Origin: Arthrobacter pityocampae | Lineage (GTDB): Bacteria; Actinomycetota; Actinomycetes; Actinomycetales; Micrococcaceae | Direction: 5' to 3' | Assembly (NCBI RefSeq): GCF_002927275.1 | Contig: NZ_PRKW01000001.1 | Location: 124,001-188,000, forward strand | DNA length: 64,000 bases | Shown here: piece by piece, positions 17,143 to 28,078 of the stretch | Numbering within the stretch: position 1 is the stretch's first letter | Layout: each line of letters starts with the position of its first letter | Position numbers and translations under genes: made by a program | The notes under the pieces: model-generated | Database searches by the model: none | Told to the model about the DNA's origin: nothing | The model's input: the letters and a program-made list of their open reading frames with translations, nothing else

Positions 17143-19767
17143 ATGGCCGATACCACCCAGGGCACAGACACGCCCTCACCCCAGCCCGTTTCCGTCCCCG
17201 ACAAGCCCGCGCTGGAGGGCCTCGAGGAGAGACTGTCCCGCCAGTGGCGCGAGGACGGCACCTACGCCTTCGACCGGAACACGACGCGCGAGGACGTCTA
17301 CTCGATCGACACTCCCCCGCCCACGGCGTCGGGCTCCCTGCACGTCGGGCACATGTTCTCCTACACGCAGACCGACGTCATGGCCCGCTTCAAGCGCATG
17401 CGCGGTGCCAACGTCTTCTACCCGATGGGCTGGGACGACAACGGGCTGCCCACCGAGCGCCGCGTCCAGAACTACTACGGGGTCCGCTGCGACCCGTCCG
17501 TGCCCTACGACGCCGGCTACCGGCCCCCCGCCGAGCCGGCGAAGAACCAGCGGGACTTCGACGCGGTGTCGCGGAAGAACTTCATCGAACTCTGCGAGGA
17601 ACTGGCCGTCGAGGACGAAAAGGTCTTCGAGAACCTCTTCAGCACCCTTGGCCTCTCGGTGGACTGGGATCTGACCTACCGGACCATCGACGACACCTCG
17701 CGCGCCGTGTCGCAGCGGGCGTTCCTCGAGAACCTGAAGGCCGGGGACGCCTACCTGGCCGAAGCCCCCACCCTCTGGGACGTCACGTTCCGCACCGCCG
17801 TCGCGCAGGCCGAACTCGAGGACCGCGAGCAGCCCGGCGCCTACCACCGCATCGCATTCCACGCCCCGGACGGCACGCCGATCCACATCGAGACCACGCG
17901 TCCCGAACTGCTGCCCGCCTGCGTCGCCCTCGTGGCGCACCCCGACGACGAGCGCTACAAGCCGCTCTTCGGCACCACCGTCACCAGCCCGCTGTTCGAC
18001 GTCGAGGTCGAGATCAAGGCGCACCCGCTGGCGAAGCCCGACAAGGGCAGCGGTATTGCCATGATCTGCACGTTCGGTGACCTGACCGATGTCACCTGGT
18101 GGCGGGAGCTGCAGCTGCCCACCCGCGCCGTCGTCGGCCGCGACGGCCGCCTGCGCGCCGAGGCCCCGGACTGGATCGCGACCGAGCGGGCCCGCGAGAA
18201 CTACGGCCACCTGGCCGGCAAGACCATCTTCAGCGCGAAGGAGGCCGTCGTCGCCATGCTCCGCGAGAGCGGGGACCTCGAGGGCGAGCCGAAGAAGATC
18301 ATGCACCCGGTCAACTTCTACGAGAAGGGCGACAAGCCCCTCGAGGTCGTCACCAGCCGCCAGTGGTACATCCGCAACGGCGGGCGCGACGCCGGCAAGC
18401 GGGACGCGCTGATCGAGCGGGGACGCGCGATCGACTTCCACCCCTCCTTCATGCGCTCCCGCTACGAGAACTGGATCGAGGGGCTGAACGGCGACTGGCT
18501 CGTCTCCCGCCAGCGCTTCTTCGGTGTCCCCGTCCCCGTCTGGTACCGCCTCGACGCCGACGGCGAACCGGAGTACGACGACCCGATCATCCCGGCCCTG
18601 GAGTCCCTGCCCGTCGATCCGGCCGCCGACCCTGCGCCGGGCTTCGACGAAGCCTCCCGCAACCAGCCCGGCGGCTTCATCGGGGACAGCGATGTCCTGG
18701 ACACCTGGGCGACCTCGTCCCTGACCCCGCAGATCGTGGGCGGCTGGGCACGGGACGAGGACCTCTTCGGGAAGGTGTTCCCGTTCGACCTGCGCCCGCA
18801 GGGACACGACATCATCCGGACCTGGCTGTTCTCCACGGCGGTCCGCGCCGATGCACTGCAGGACTCGGTGCCGTGGAAGCACGCGGCCCTCTCCGGCTGG
18901 ATCCTCGACCCCGACCGCAAGAAGATGTCGAAATCCAAGGGCAACGTCGTGGTCCCCACGGACGTGCTGGAACAGTTCGGCGCGGACGCCGTGCGCTACT
19001 GGGCGGCGTCGGCGAAGCTCGGCGCGGACACCGCGTACGAGGTGAACCAGATGAAGATCGGGCGGCGCCTGGCCATCAAGCTGCTCAACGCCTCGAAGTT
19101 CGTCCTCAACCTGGGCGTCACCGAGGCGTCCATCGGCGCCGACGCGCTGGACCGCGTCTCGAACGCCCTGGACACGTCCCTGCTCGTCCAGCTCCGCACT
19201 GTGACCGAACAGGCCACGGCCGCCTTCGAGAAGTACGACTACGCCCGTGCGCTCCAGCTCACGGAGTCCTTCTTCTGGACCTTCACCGACGACTACGTGG
19301 AGCTGGTCAAGGACCGCGCCTACGGCGATCCGGGCGACGCCGGGACGCAGTCGGTCCAGGCCGCACTGGCCACGACGCTGGACGCCCTGCTGCGGCTGTT
19401 CGCGCCGTTCCTGCCCTTCGCCACCGAAGAGGTGTGGAGCTGGTGGCGCGAGGGATCGGTCCATCAGGCGGACTGGCCCGGCGCGGACGCCCTGAGGGCG
19501 CTGCCGGACGCGGCCGACGCCGGGGTCCTCACGTCCGTGGCCCTGGCCCTCGGGGGCATCCGCAAGGCCAAGTCGGAGGCGAAGGTGAAGCAGCGCACCG
19601 AGGTGGAGCGCGCCGTCGTCACCGCCTCCCCCGCCCAGGTGGGGCAGATCCGCGCCGGCCTGGCCGATCTCCTCGCGGCCGGCAACGCCCGGGACCTGGA
19701 GGTCGTGGAGGGGGACGGCGCGCTGAGCGTCTCCGACGTCGACCTGGTGCAGCAGCCCGCGGAGTAA
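17143..19767 (+). CDS. valS: valyl-tRNA synthetase
   Basis: A class I synthetase of 874 residues for tRNA-Val. The HIGH motif is HVGH at residues 67-70, with GWDDNGLPTERRVQ after it. The editing domain contains ETTRPELLPACVALVAHP, and KMSKS is KKMSKSKGN. An anticodon-binding helical domain and a short C-terminus follow. The ATG at 17143 comes after GGAACAATGGAGGA. Unlike the common actinobacterial order valS-folC, here valS stands alone after the ars island while ileS sits beside folC. It ends in a strong hairpin terminator shared with the convergent gene. Confidence 0.97.
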   Translation: MADTTQGTDTPSPQPVSVPDKPALEGLEERLSRQWREDGTYAFDRNTTREDVYSIDTPPPTASGSLHVGHMFSYTQTDVMARFKRMRGANVFYPMGWDDNGLPTERRVQNYYGVRCDPSVPYDAGYRPPAEPAKNQRDFDAVSRKNFIELCEELAVEDEKVFENLFSTLGLSVDWDLTYRTIDDTSRAVSQRAFLENLKAGDAYLAEAPTLWDVTFRTAVAQAELEDREQPGAYHRIAFHAPDGTPIHIETTRPELLPACVALVAHPDDERYKPLFGTTVTSPLFDVEVEIKAHPLAKPDKGSGIAMICTFGDLTDVTWWRELQLPTRAVVGRDGRLRAEAPDWIATERARENYGHLAGKTIFSAKEAVVAMLRESGDLEGEPKKIMHPVNFYEKGDKPLEVVTSRQWYIRNGGRDAGKRDALIERGRAIDFHPSFMRSRYENWIEGLNGDWLVSRQRFFGVPVPVWYRLDADGEPEYDDPIIPALESLPVDPAADPAPGFDEASRNQPGGFIGDSDVLDTWATSSLTPQIVGGWARDEDLFGKVFPFDLRPQGHDIIRTWLFSTAVRADALQDSVPWKHAALSGWILDPDRKKMSKSKGNVVVPTDVLEQFGADAVRYWAASAKLGADTAYEVNQMKIGRRLAIKLLNASKFVLNLGVTEASIGADALDRVSNALDTSLLVQLRTVTEQATAAFEKYDYARALQLTESFFWTFTDDYVELVKDRAYGDPGDAGTQSVQAALATTLDALLRLFAPFLPFATEEVWSWWREGSVHQADWPGADALRALPDAADAGVLTSVALALGGIRKAKSEAKVKQRTEVERAVVTASPAQVGQIRAGLADLLAAGNARDLEVVEGDGALSVSDVDLVQQPAE

Positions 19768-19786
19768 ACGCCACGACGCAGGCACG

Positions 19787-19828
19787 ACGCAGGAAGGGAC
19801 CCGCCGATGGGCGGGTCCCTTCCTGCGT
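19787..19828. terminator. bidirectional hairpin terminator, 19-bp stem
   Basis: A perfect 19-bp stem starting ACGCAGGAAGG, with a 4-base GATG loop, between valS (plus) and the DsbA-family gene (minus). It has no long T-run, as is common in high-GC actinobacteria. Confidence 0.9.
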
Positions 19829-19844
19829 CACGGGCGACCGGCGA

Positions 19845-20462
19845 TCAGTCGAAACGCGGGCTCTCCGTGCGGGAGCGCTTGAGTTCGAAGAACCCGGGGA
19901 ACTCGGACATCAGGACGGCGCCGTCGAAGATCCGGCCGGCCTCCTCCCCGCGCGGGATCCTGGTGAGCACGGGCCCGAAGAACGCGGTGCCGTTGAAGGC
20001 CACGACCGGCGTGCCGACCTCGTCGCCGACGCGGTCGATGCCGTCCTTGTGGGACGCGCGCAGCTGGGTGTCGTACTCGTCGCTGTGCGCGTGGGCTGCG
20101 AGCTCGGCGGGCAGGCCCACCTCCTCCAGTGATTCCCGGATCACGACGTCGAAGTCCCTGTTCTGCCCGATGTGGATGCGCGTGCCCATGGCGTCGTACA
20201 GCTTCTTGATGTACTCGTCCCCGTGCAGCTCGGCCGCGGCGATGATCACGCGGACCGGGCCCCAGCCCTGCAGCATCATGGCCTGGTAGTCCTCGGGGAG
20301 GTCCCGCCCCTCGTTGAGGACGGACAGGCTCATGACGTGCCAGGCGACGGAGATGTCGCGGACCTGCTCCACCTCACCGATCCAGCGGGAGGTGATCCAG
20401 GCGAAGGGACACAGGGGGTCGAACCAGAAATCGGCCTTCTCTGCGGACGTGGATGCGCTCAT
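19845..20462 (-). CDS. DsbA-family, Rv2466c-like thiol oxidoreductase with one active-site Cys
   Basis: A 205-residue thioredoxin-fold protein with a helical insert. [11 protein letters not shown] near the N-terminus, and later [22 protein letters not shown] with the cis-Pro, match the actinobacterial mycothiol-dependent DsbA-like group typified by Rv2466c. That protein has a C-P-x-C active site, while here C18-P-F-A lacks the second cysteine, suggesting a monothiol mechanism with mycothiol or a non-redox role. There is no signal peptide, so it is cytoplasmic. The start is the ATG at 20462. It is a single gene, convergent with valS and divergent from gapB. Confidence 0.85.
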   Translation of the reverse strand: MSASTSAEKADFWFDPLCPFAWITSRWIGEVEQVRDISVAWHVMSLSVLNEGRDLPEDYQAMMLQGWGPVRVIIAAAELHGDEYIKKLYDAMGTRIHIGQNRDFDVVIRESLEEVGLPAELAAHAHSDEYDTQLRASHKDGIDRVGDEVGTPVVAFNGTAFFGPVLTRIPRGEEAGRIFDGAVLMSEFPGFFELKRSRTESPRFD

Positions 20463-20676
20463 CGAGATGCTCCTTGGGAGGTTGGGGAGGCCGAAGCCTG
20501 TCGAAGGTGCAAACCCGCCACCGCTGCTCGCTATTCCGGCGGACTTGGTGCGGCCCGGCAGGAGGCGGTCTAATGAGAGGACACGACCAGTCGAGGATGC
20601 CTGGCGCTATCCCTGCGTCGCCATCGGGCTGGATGAGCTTGCACCGGCACGTCCCGGTGCCGAAAGGGACGCCGCT

Positions 20677-22152
20677 GTGCAGCACCACCGGACCGAGACC
20701 CATGACACCTGGCTCGAACGCGAGGCCCTCGCCGAGGCCATGATCCCGCTCATCGGGCGTCTGTACCGCGAGAACAACGTCGTCACCAGCATCCACGGGC
20801 GCAGCCTCATCAACAAGTCCACGATGAACATCCTCAAGGCGCACCGCTTCGCCCGCCGCATCACCACCGAGGAGCTGCGCCTCGAGGACACCGCACCCCT
20901 GCTACAGCTGCTCGCCGACCTGGACCTCGGTGCGGCCGCGATCGACATCGGACGCCTCCGCTTCGCCTACGACCGCTCCGGGGACGGCCGCACCCTCGAG
21001 GAGTTCGTCCGCGCGGAGCTCGCCGACATCGTGGGCCATGGGGGGCGCGACGAACGCACCAGCACCGACGTCGTCCTGTACGGCTTCGGGCGGATCGGGC
21101 GCCTCGTGGCCCGGCTCCTCATCGAGAAGGCCGGCGGCGGGCACGGGCTGCGGCTGCGCGCCGTCGTCGTCCGCCGGGGCTCGGACAACGACCTCGCCAA
21201 GCGCGCGAGCCTGCTGCGCCGCGACTCGGTGCACGGACCCTTCGAGGGCACCATCCAGGTGGACGAGGCCTCGAACACCATCACTGCCAACGGGATCCGC
21301 ATCCAGGTGATCTACTCCGACGACCCGGGCTCCATCGACTACGAGGCCTACGGCATCCACGACGCGATCGTCGTCGACAACACCGGCCGCTGGCGTGACG
21401 CCGACGGCCTGTCCCAGCACCTGAAGAGCCGCGGGGTGGCCAAGGTCCTGCTGACCGCCCCGGGCAAGGGCGCCCTGAAGAACATCGTCCACGGCATCAA
21501 CCACCACGCCATCGAGGACACCGACCGCATCATCACCGCGGCGTCCTGCACCACGAACGCGATCACGCCCGTCCTGAAAGCGGTCAACGACCGCTTCGGC
21601 GTTATCCACGGACACGTGGAGACCGTGCACTCCTTCACGAACGACCAGAACCTGATCGACAACTTCCACCGCGGCGACCGGCGCGGGCGTTCGGCGGCGC
21701 TGAACATGGTCCTCACCGAGACGGGCGCGGCGACGGCGGTGGCGAAGGCCCTGCCCGAACTGGCCGGCAAGCTGACGGGGAGTTCCATCCGCGTGCCCAC
21801 CCCGGACGTCTCGATCGCCATCCTCAACCTGACCCTCGAGCACGGGACCACGAAGGACGAGGTCAACACGTACCTGCGGGAGATGTCCCTCCACTCGGGG
21901 ATGCGCAAGCAGGTGGACTACATCGACAGCCCGGAGGTGGTCTCCACGGACTTCGTGGGCTCACGCCGCACGGGCATCGTCGACGGCCTCGCGACCATCG
22001 CCGACGGCACCTACCTCGTCCTGTACGTCTGGTACGACAACGAGTTCGGGTACAGCTGCCAGGTGGTGCGGGTCCTCGAGGAGATGGCGGCAGTGCACCC
22101 GCCGTCATACCCCGTCGCCGACCTCGACGTCGCGGTCGCGGCGGTCCCCTGA
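20677..22152 (+). CDS. gapB: glyceraldehyde-3-phosphate dehydrogenase, long GapB type
   Basis: A 491-residue GAPDH, against about 335 for the usual enzyme. Residues 1-128 are an extra helical N-terminal domain (MIPLIGRLYRENNVVTSIHG, then a NILKAHRF segment). The NAD(P) fold begins at about 129 with VVLYGFGRIGRLVARLL. The catalytic Cys is C291 in AASCTTN, and YDNEFGYSCQVV closes the domain. Corynebacterium glutamicum has a similar 480-residue GapB used in gluconeogenesis, so that role is the best guess. The GTG start at 20677 is chosen because AAAGGGA lies 8 bases upstream; longer in-frame sequence is antisense to the DsbA-family gene. A hairpin terminator follows. Confidence 0.92.
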   Translation: MQHHRTETHDTWLEREALAEAMIPLIGRLYRENNVVTSIHGRSLINKSTMNILKAHRFARRITTEELRLEDTAPLLQLLADLDLGAAAIDIGRLRFAYDRSGDGRTLEEFVRAELADIVGHGGRDERTSTDVVLYGFGRIGRLVARLLIEKAGGGHGLRLRAVVVRRGSDNDLAKRASLLRRDSVHGPFEGTIQVDEASNTITANGIRIQVIYSDDPGSIDYEAYGIHDAIVVDNTGRWRDADGLSQHLKSRGVAKVLLTAPGKGALKNIVHGINHHAIEDTDRIITAASCTTNAITPVLKAVNDRFGVIHGHVETVHSFTNDQNLIDNFHRGDRRGRSAALNMVLTETGAATAVAKALPELAGKLTGSSIRVPTPDVSIAILNLTLEHGTTKDEVNTYLREMSLHSGMRKQVDYIDSPEVVSTDFVGSRRTGIVDGLATIADGTYLVLYVWYDNEFGYSCQVVRVLEEMAAVHPPSYPVADLDVAVAAVP

Positions 22153-22168
22153 CGCCGGCGGACATGCG

Positions 22169-22196
22169 GAGGGCCCGGCCGACCGGCCGGGCCCTC
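22169..22196. terminator. bidirectional hairpin terminator, gapB / clpX
   Basis: A perfect 12-bp stem starting GAGGGCCCGGCC, with a GACC loop, between the convergent gapB (plus) and clpX (minus) genes. Confidence 0.88.
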
Positions 22197-22208
22197 TCGA
22201 TCTGTCCC

Positions 22209-23501
<1,293 letters not shown>

Positions 23502-23577
23502 GGTTCAATCCCCTTAGGTATATCGCGATTGCTATGACCACTGTAGGCCACCAGCCCGCGGGAGCCAGTATCAAAAG

Positions 23578-23605
23578 GCCCGTGGTGCCGGACGGCACCA
23601 CGGGC
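23578..23605 (-). terminator. terminator after clpP2
   Basis: A 12-bp stem (GCCCGTGGTGCC and its complement) with a 4-base loop, followed on the minus strand by CTTTTGAT. It would end the clpP1-clpP2 transcript before clpX. Confidence 0.85.
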
Positions 23606-23663
23606 GGGGAGCGAAGCGGGCGGCGGGTCCGGGGCGGTCAATGCCCCGGACCCGCCGTCGGCA

Positions 23664-24338
23664 CTACGGGGTGTTGATCTTCGGCGGAGTGATCTTCCGC
23701 GAGGTCAGGACCTCGTCGACCAGCCCGTACGCCACGGCGTCGGCCGCGGTGAGGATCTTGTCGCGCTCGATGTCGAGGTTGACCTGCTCCGAGCTGCGGC
23801 CCGAGTGGAGGGCCAGCGTGTCCTCGAGCCAGGTGCGCATGCGCATGACCTCGTTGGCCTGGATCTCCAGGTCGGAGGCCTGGCCGCCCTGTCCCCCGGA
23901 GAGCGCGGGCTGGTGGATCAGCACGCGGGCGTTCGGCAGGGCCAGGCGCTTGCCGGGCGCTCCTGCGGCGAGCAGGACCGCGGCGGCACTGGCCGCCTGG
24001 CCGAGGCATACGGTCTGCACCTCGGGGCGGATGAACTGCATGGTGTCGTAGATCGCCGTCATGGCGGTGAAGGAGCCGCCGGGCGAGTTGATGTAGAGGG
24101 TGATGTCCCGCTCGGGGTCCGTGGACTCGAGCACGAGGAGCTGGGCCATGACGTCGTCCGCGGAGGCGTCGTCGACCTGCGTGCCGAGGAAGATGATGCG
24201 GTCCTCGAACAGCTTCGTGTAGGGGTCCTGGCGCTTGAAGCCGTAGGGCGTGCGCTCTTCGAACTGGGGAAGGATGTAGCGGCTGGTCGGCAGGTTCTGC
24301 GCCGACGATCCCGCTGCTGCCTGGAATTCGTGGTTCAT
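23664..24338 (-). CDS. clpP2: ATP-dependent Clp protease proteolytic subunit ClpP2
   Basis: A 224-residue serine peptidase subunit. The triad is visible as the Ser in [10 protein letters not shown], the His in VLIHQPAL, and the Asp in DIERDKIL. The N-terminal extension of about 30 residues (up to [11 protein letters not shown]) is longer than in ClpP1 and is typical of the second actinobacterial ClpP, which forms a mixed ClpP1P2 tetradecamer. The ATG at 24338 follows AGGAGACACC. It lies 42 bases after clpP1 in the same operon. Confidence 0.96.
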   Translation of the reverse strand: MNHEFQAAAGSSAQNLPTSRYILPQFEERTPYGFKRQDPYTKLFEDRIIFLGTQVDDASADDVMAQLLVLESTDPERDITLYINSPGGSFTAMTAIYDTMQFIRPEVQTVCLGQAASAAAVLLAAGAPGKRLALPNARVLIHQPALSGGQGGQASDLEIQANEVMRMRTWLEDTLALHSGRSSEQVNLDIERDKILTAADAVAYGLVDEVLTSRKITPPKINTP

Positions 24339-24380
24339 GGTGTCTCCTGTAGGACGACTGGTGGAGGGACGGGGCGCGGA

Positions 24381-25007
24381 CTAGGCGGTCTGGTCGGTTC
24401 CGCCGCCACCGGCCACGGAGCCCGAGTGCGCGGAGATGTGGTCGAAGAACCCGTACTCGAGGGCTTCCTGGGCCGTGAACCACTTGTCGCGGTCGTTGTC
24501 CTTCAGGATCTTCTCGACCGTCTGGCCCGTCTGGTCTGCGGTCAGCTCCGCCATGACCCGCTTCATGTGCAGGATCAGTTCGGCCTGGATGCGGATGTCC
24601 GTCGCCGTTCCGCCGATGCCGCCGGAGGGCTGGTGCATCAGGATCCGTGCGTGCGGGGTGGCGTAGCGCTTGCCCTTGGTGCCGGAGGAGAGCAGGAACT
24701 GGCCCATCGAGGCGGCGAGGCCGGTGGCCACCGTGACGACGTCGTTGGGGATGAACTGCATGGTGTCGTAGATCGCCATGCCGGCGGTCACCGAGCCACC
24801 GGGCGAGTTGATGTAGAGGAAGATGTCGCGCTCGGGATCCTCGGCGGAGAGCAGCAGGAGCTGCGAGCAGATGGCGTTCGCGTTGTCGTCGCGGACCTCC
24901 GAACCGAGCCAGATGATGCGCTCCTTGAGGAGCCGGTTGTAGATGTAGTCGTCACGACCGCCCATCTCGGGGCCGGCCATGCTCGGGGTGCTTGGTTCGG
25001 TTGCCAT
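24381..25007 (-). CDS. clpP1: ATP-dependent Clp protease proteolytic subunit ClpP1
   Basis: A 208-residue ClpP. The active Ser lies in [11 protein letters not shown], the His in ILMHQPSGG and the Asp in DNDRDKWF. The C-terminus is Gly-rich ([11 protein letters not shown]). The ATG at 25007 is chosen; upstream in-frame codons lie in the promoter region and include no conserved sequence. First gene of clpP1-clpP2. A CGC-N5-GCG box about 115 bases upstream suggests activation by ClgR, which controls clp genes in other actinobacteria. Confidence 0.96.
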   Translation of the reverse strand: MATEPSTPSMAGPEMGGRDDYIYNRLLKERIIWLGSEVRDDNANAICSQLLLLSAEDPERDIFLYINSPGGSVTAGMAIYDTMQFIPNDVVTVATGLAASMGQFLLSSGTKGKRYATPHARILMHQPSGGIGGTATDIRIQAELILHMKRVMAELTADQTGQTVEKILKDNDRDKWFTAQEALEYGFFDHISAHSGSVAGGGGTDQTA

Positions 25008-25118
25008 GTTGGTTGACCTCTCACTCTGGCGGGCCGTTGCCGCTTCGGCCGACCCGTCCGTTTGTCTCTCCTTGGACACTAACCCGCGGGCCCCACGAAT
25101 TGCTCCCGCACCGGGAAC

Positions 25119-25136
25119 TGTTCGCTGACGGCGCAC
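25119..25136. promoter_or_regulatory. ClgR-type box upstream of clpP1P2
   Basis: TGTTCGCTGACGGCGCAC contains CGC-TGACG-GCG, matching the ClgR consensus core CGC-Y-N-A-N-R-GCG in all fixed positions. It lies 112-129 bases upstream of the clpP1 ATG. ClgR itself is not in the window. Confidence 0.6.
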
Positions 25137-25205
25137 GGTCGCGACGACGTCGCCGGAGACCCGTTCGCGGAGGGCTGTCGCGGGTTCCCCGCGGGCTTAA
25201 AGCAG

Positions 25206-25241
25206 CAGCGGTGCCGCTGCCCGGAGGCTGCGGCACCGCTG
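25206..25241 (-). terminator. terminator of tig
   Basis: A 12-bp stem (CAGCGGTGCCGC and complement) with a 12-base loop, 14 bases after the tig stop, followed on the minus strand by TGCTGCTTTAAG. It separates tig from the clpP1 promoter region. Confidence 0.75.
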
Positions 25242-25254
25242 TCTGCACTGCTGG

Positions 25255-26832
25255 CTACTCGGAGGCGGCGGCCTTCTTCGCAGCGGGCTTCTTGGCCGCT
25301 GCCTTCTTCGCGGGTGCCTTCTTGGCAGCCTTCTTCGGAGCGTCCTCCGTCTGGGCTGCGGCGTCCCCGGCAGCTTCCGCCTCGACGACCTCGGCGGTCT
25401 CTGCGGCTTCAGCGGTCTCTGCGGCTTCGGGTGCCTCTGCGGCTTCGGGGGCCTCGGCGGCCTCCGTCGCCTGGTCGGCGTCGACGACGTCCTGCTCGGT
25501 CTCGGCGTCGTCCGCGCTGATGGTCTCGGCGTCGTCGCCGGCGGGGCGGACGAACTCGCTGAGATCGACGGCGGCACCGTTGGTGTCGGTGACCGTGGCG
25601 TACTCGAGGACCTTCGCGAGGGCCTTGCGGCGACGCACCTCACCGACGATCATCGGGACCTGGCCGCTCTGGTCGAGCATCTGGGCGAACTGGTTCGGCT
25701 CCATGCCGTACTGGCCGGCCGTGGAGACGATGTAGTCGATGAGCTCGGCCTGGCTGACGCCGACCTCTTCCTTCTCGGCGACGGCGTCGAGGATGACCTC
25801 GTTCTGGAAGGCACGCTCCGTGTTGGTGCGGATCTCCGCGCGGTGCTCCTCGGTGTCGTGGTCCTCGCCGGCGCCGGCGGCCTTCTCGCTGTTGAAGTGC
25901 TGCTCGAGCTGCTCCTCGACGACGCTCTCGGGGACCGGCACGGCGACGAGCTCCACGAGCTTGTCGAGCACCTTGTCACGCGCTTCGACGCCCTGGTCCA
26001 TCAGCTTCGACTCGGAGGCCTGCTTCGTCAGGTCGGCGCGGAGCTCCTCGGCGGTGTCGAACTCCGACGCCAGCTGGGCGAACTCGTCGTCGACCTCGGG
26101 GAGCTCGCGCTCCTTGACGGCCTTGACGACGACCTTGACCTGCGCGTCGGCGCCGGCGTGCTCGCCGCCCGCCAGCTTGGTCTCGAAGGTGGCGTCCTCG
26201 TCGGTGGAGAGTCCGGTGACGGCCTCGTCCATGCCCTCGAGCATGGTGCCCGAGCCGATCTGGTAGGAGAGGTCCTGAGCCGAGTCGACCTCCTCGTCGC
26301 CGACGGAGGCGGTCAGATCGATGGTGAGGAAGTCGCCGTCACGGGCGGGGCGGTCCACGGCGGTCAGGGTGCCGAAGCGGCCGCGGAGCTCATCCATGGC
26401 CTTCTGGATGTCCTCGTCGGACGCCTCGACGGGCTCGACGGTGACCTCGAGGCCCTTGTACTCGGGGAGTTCGATCTCCGGGCGGACGTCGAGCTCGACG
26501 CTGAAGGCGAGCTGGCCGTCCTTCTTCGCGGGGTCGGGGACCTCGGTGATCTCGACCTCGGGGCGGCTGAGGGGGCGGACGCCCGTCTCCTGCACGGCGC
26601 TCTGGTAGAAGCCGTTGAGGCCGTCGTTGATGGCGGTCTCGATGACGTAACCGCGGCCGACGCGCTGGTCGATGAGCTGCGTGGGAACCTTGCCCTTGCG
26701 GAAGCCCGGAACCTGCACCTGGGTCGCGATGGTCTTGTAGGCCTCGTCGATGCTGGGCTTCAGTTCCTCGAAAGGTACCTCGACGGTCAGCTTCACCCGG
26801 GTGGGGGAAAGGGTTTCAACAGCGCTCTTCAC
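25255..26832 (-). CDS. tig: trigger factor with acidic and histone-H1-like tail
   Basis: A 525-residue ribosome-bound chaperone and prolyl isomerase. The ribosome-docking motif [12 protein letters not shown] is near residue 45, the FKBP-like domain follows ([14 protein letters not shown]), and a helical C-terminal domain runs to about residue 430. Beyond it is a tail of about 90 residues, absent from E. coli Tig: first Glu/Ala-rich repeats ([16 protein letters not shown]), then [17 protein letters not shown] and similar, like a histone H1 tail. The GTG at 26832 is chosen because AGGAG stands 8 bases upstream and family proteins begin MKSAVE. It is a single gene between tRNA-Pro and clpP1P2. 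Confidence 0.96.
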   Translation of the reverse strand: MKSAVETLSPTRVKLTVEVPFEELKPSIDEAYKTIATQVQVPGFRKGKVPTQLIDQRVGRGYVIETAINDGLNGFYQSAVQETGVRPLSRPEVEITEVPDPAKKDGQLAFSVELDVRPEIELPEYKGLEVTVEPVEASDEDIQKAMDELRGRFGTLTAVDRPARDGDFLTIDLTASVGDEEVDSAQDLSYQIGSGTMLEGMDEAVTGLSTDEDATFETKLAGGEHAGADAQVKVVVKAVKERELPEVDDEFAQLASEFDTAEELRADLTKQASESKLMDQGVEARDKVLDKLVELVAVPVPESVVEEQLEQHFNSEKAAGAGEDHDTEEHRAEIRTNTERAFQNEVILDAVAEKEEVGVSQAELIDYIVSTAGQYGMEPNQFAQMLDQSGQVPMIVGEVRRRKALAKVLEYATVTDTNGAAVDLSEFVRPAGDDAETISADDAETEQDVVDADQATEAAEAPEAAEAPEAAETAEAAETAEVVEAEAAGDAAAQTEDAPKKAAKKAPAKKAAAKKPAAKKAAASE

Positions 26833-26901
26833 AGCGTAGGACTCCTGAAATGATTGGGATTGGTTCTGCAGCGGAGGCACTTTCCTCATCACACAGCAGA
26901 G

Positions 26902-26975
<74 letters not shown>

Positions 26976-27089
26976 TAAGTGCGAGTGCCAGTCTACGCAC
27001 CTTTAGGACGACCTCGCACATTTGGCGTTAGCGCGGCAGCTGTGATGTAGTTATAGGCGTTCCACGGGGCCCCGAAAGGCGCCCTCTGC

Positions 27090-27160
27090 GGGGATGTAGC
27101 TTAATGGTAAAGCCTCAGTCTTCCAAACTGATTACGCGGGTTCGATTCCCGTCATCCCCT
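27090..27160 (+). tRNA. tRNA-Gly (anticodon TCC)
   Basis: A 71-nt cloverleaf. The acceptor GGGGATG pairs with CATCCCC, the anticodon arm is TCAGT-CTTCCAA-ACTGA, the T arm contains GTTCGATTC, and the discriminator is T. CCA is not encoded. A TTATAG box about 40 bases upstream could be its promoter. Confidence 0.96.
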
Positions 27161-27196
27161 CTCCGAGCCCGGACCTCTGGTCCGGGCTTCTCCTCT

Positions 27197-28078
27197 TTAA
27201 TGCTCCTGGCACTGCGGGCACCAGTACACGGTCCGGGCCGCCATCAGCGCGGCGAGGATCGCGGTACCGCAGCGACGGCACGGCTGACCGGTCCGCTTGT
27301 AGACGTAGTGCGGGGCGGAGCGCTTCGGGCGCCCGTTCCGCGCCTCGGGCGTCGTCGTGACGATGCGCCCGTCGCGGACGCCGTCCTTCATGAGCCGCAC
27401 CGTGTCCTCCCAGAGGCCGGCGGCTTCGTCGTCGTGGAGCTGCTTGCCGGGGCGCCACGGGTTGATGCCCTGCAGGAACAGCACCTCGGCCCGGTAGATG
27501 TTGCCGATCCCCGCGATCACCGCCTGGTTCATGAGCTGGACGCCCACGGGGGTGATGCTGGACAGGAGCTTCCGCGCGAACAGCGTGCCGTCCGAGCGCG
27601 GCTGGAGGGGGTCCGGGCCGAGCTTCGCGCGGGCCGCCTTCTCCTCCGCGCCGGTGATCACCTCGCACGCGGTGGGCCCCCGGAGGTCCGCCCAGCCGTG
27701 CGCCGACACGAACCGGACACGGACGGCGCCGACGGGTGCGGGAGGGCCCCCGTACCCGGAGGCGGCGCCGTCGTCGGAGGGCTGCTCCGACTCCCCCACG
27801 CGGCGCGGCGCCCCGATGCTCGAGGCCCCGCGGAACGTCTCGTCGCCGCCGAAGGACCACGCCCCGTACAGGCCGAGGTGCACGCGCAGGACGAGGCGGT
27901 TGTCGAAGCGCAGGAACATCTGCTTGCCGTGCGCGAGCGCGCTGACCAGGGTGGCGCCGTCGAGCTGTGCGGCCCCGGCACTGAAGCGTCCCTGCGGGCT
28001 CGAGACGGTGAGCCGTTCACCGGTGAAGACGGACCCGAACTGCCGGGCGAGCCGGTGGACCGAATGGCCCTCAGGCAA
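27197..28078 (-). CDS. Fpg/Nei-family DNA glycosylase
   Basis: A 293-residue base-excision enzyme for oxidised bases with AP lyase activity. The mature N-terminus is PEGHSVHRLA, giving the catalytic Pro and Glu. The helix-two-turn-helix contains QAVIAGIGNIYRAEVLF, and the C-terminal zinc finger is CRRCG with WCPQCQ, Cys4. A TTG start at 28078 is required to give Pro at position 2; GGGGAGCG lies directly upstream. It overlaps the end of rpiB by 8 bases, so the two are coupled. A Gly/Ser/Pro-rich stretch of about 30 residues in the middle is an insert. Nei-like rather than MutM is likely from the PEGHS start. Confidence 0.94.
   Translation of the reverse strand: MPEGHSVHRLARQFGSVFTGERLTVSSPQGRFSAGAAQLDGATLVSALAHGKQMFLRFDNRLVLRVHLGLYGAWSFGGDETFRGASSIGAPRRVGESEQPSDDGAASGYGGPPAPVGAVRVRFVSAHGWADLRGPTACEVITGAEEKAARAKLGPDPLQPRSDGTLFARKLLSSITPVGVQLMNQAVIAGIGNIYRAEVLFLQGINPWRPGKQLHDDEAAGLWEDTVRLMKDGVRDGRIVTTTPEARNGRPKRSAPHYVYKRTGQPCRRCGTAILAALMAARTVYWCPQCQEH

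Noticed and set aside
26100-26900. Extended N-terminus of tig from upstream ATG
   Set aside because: The added residues are not like the family, and AGGAG fits the GTG at 26832.
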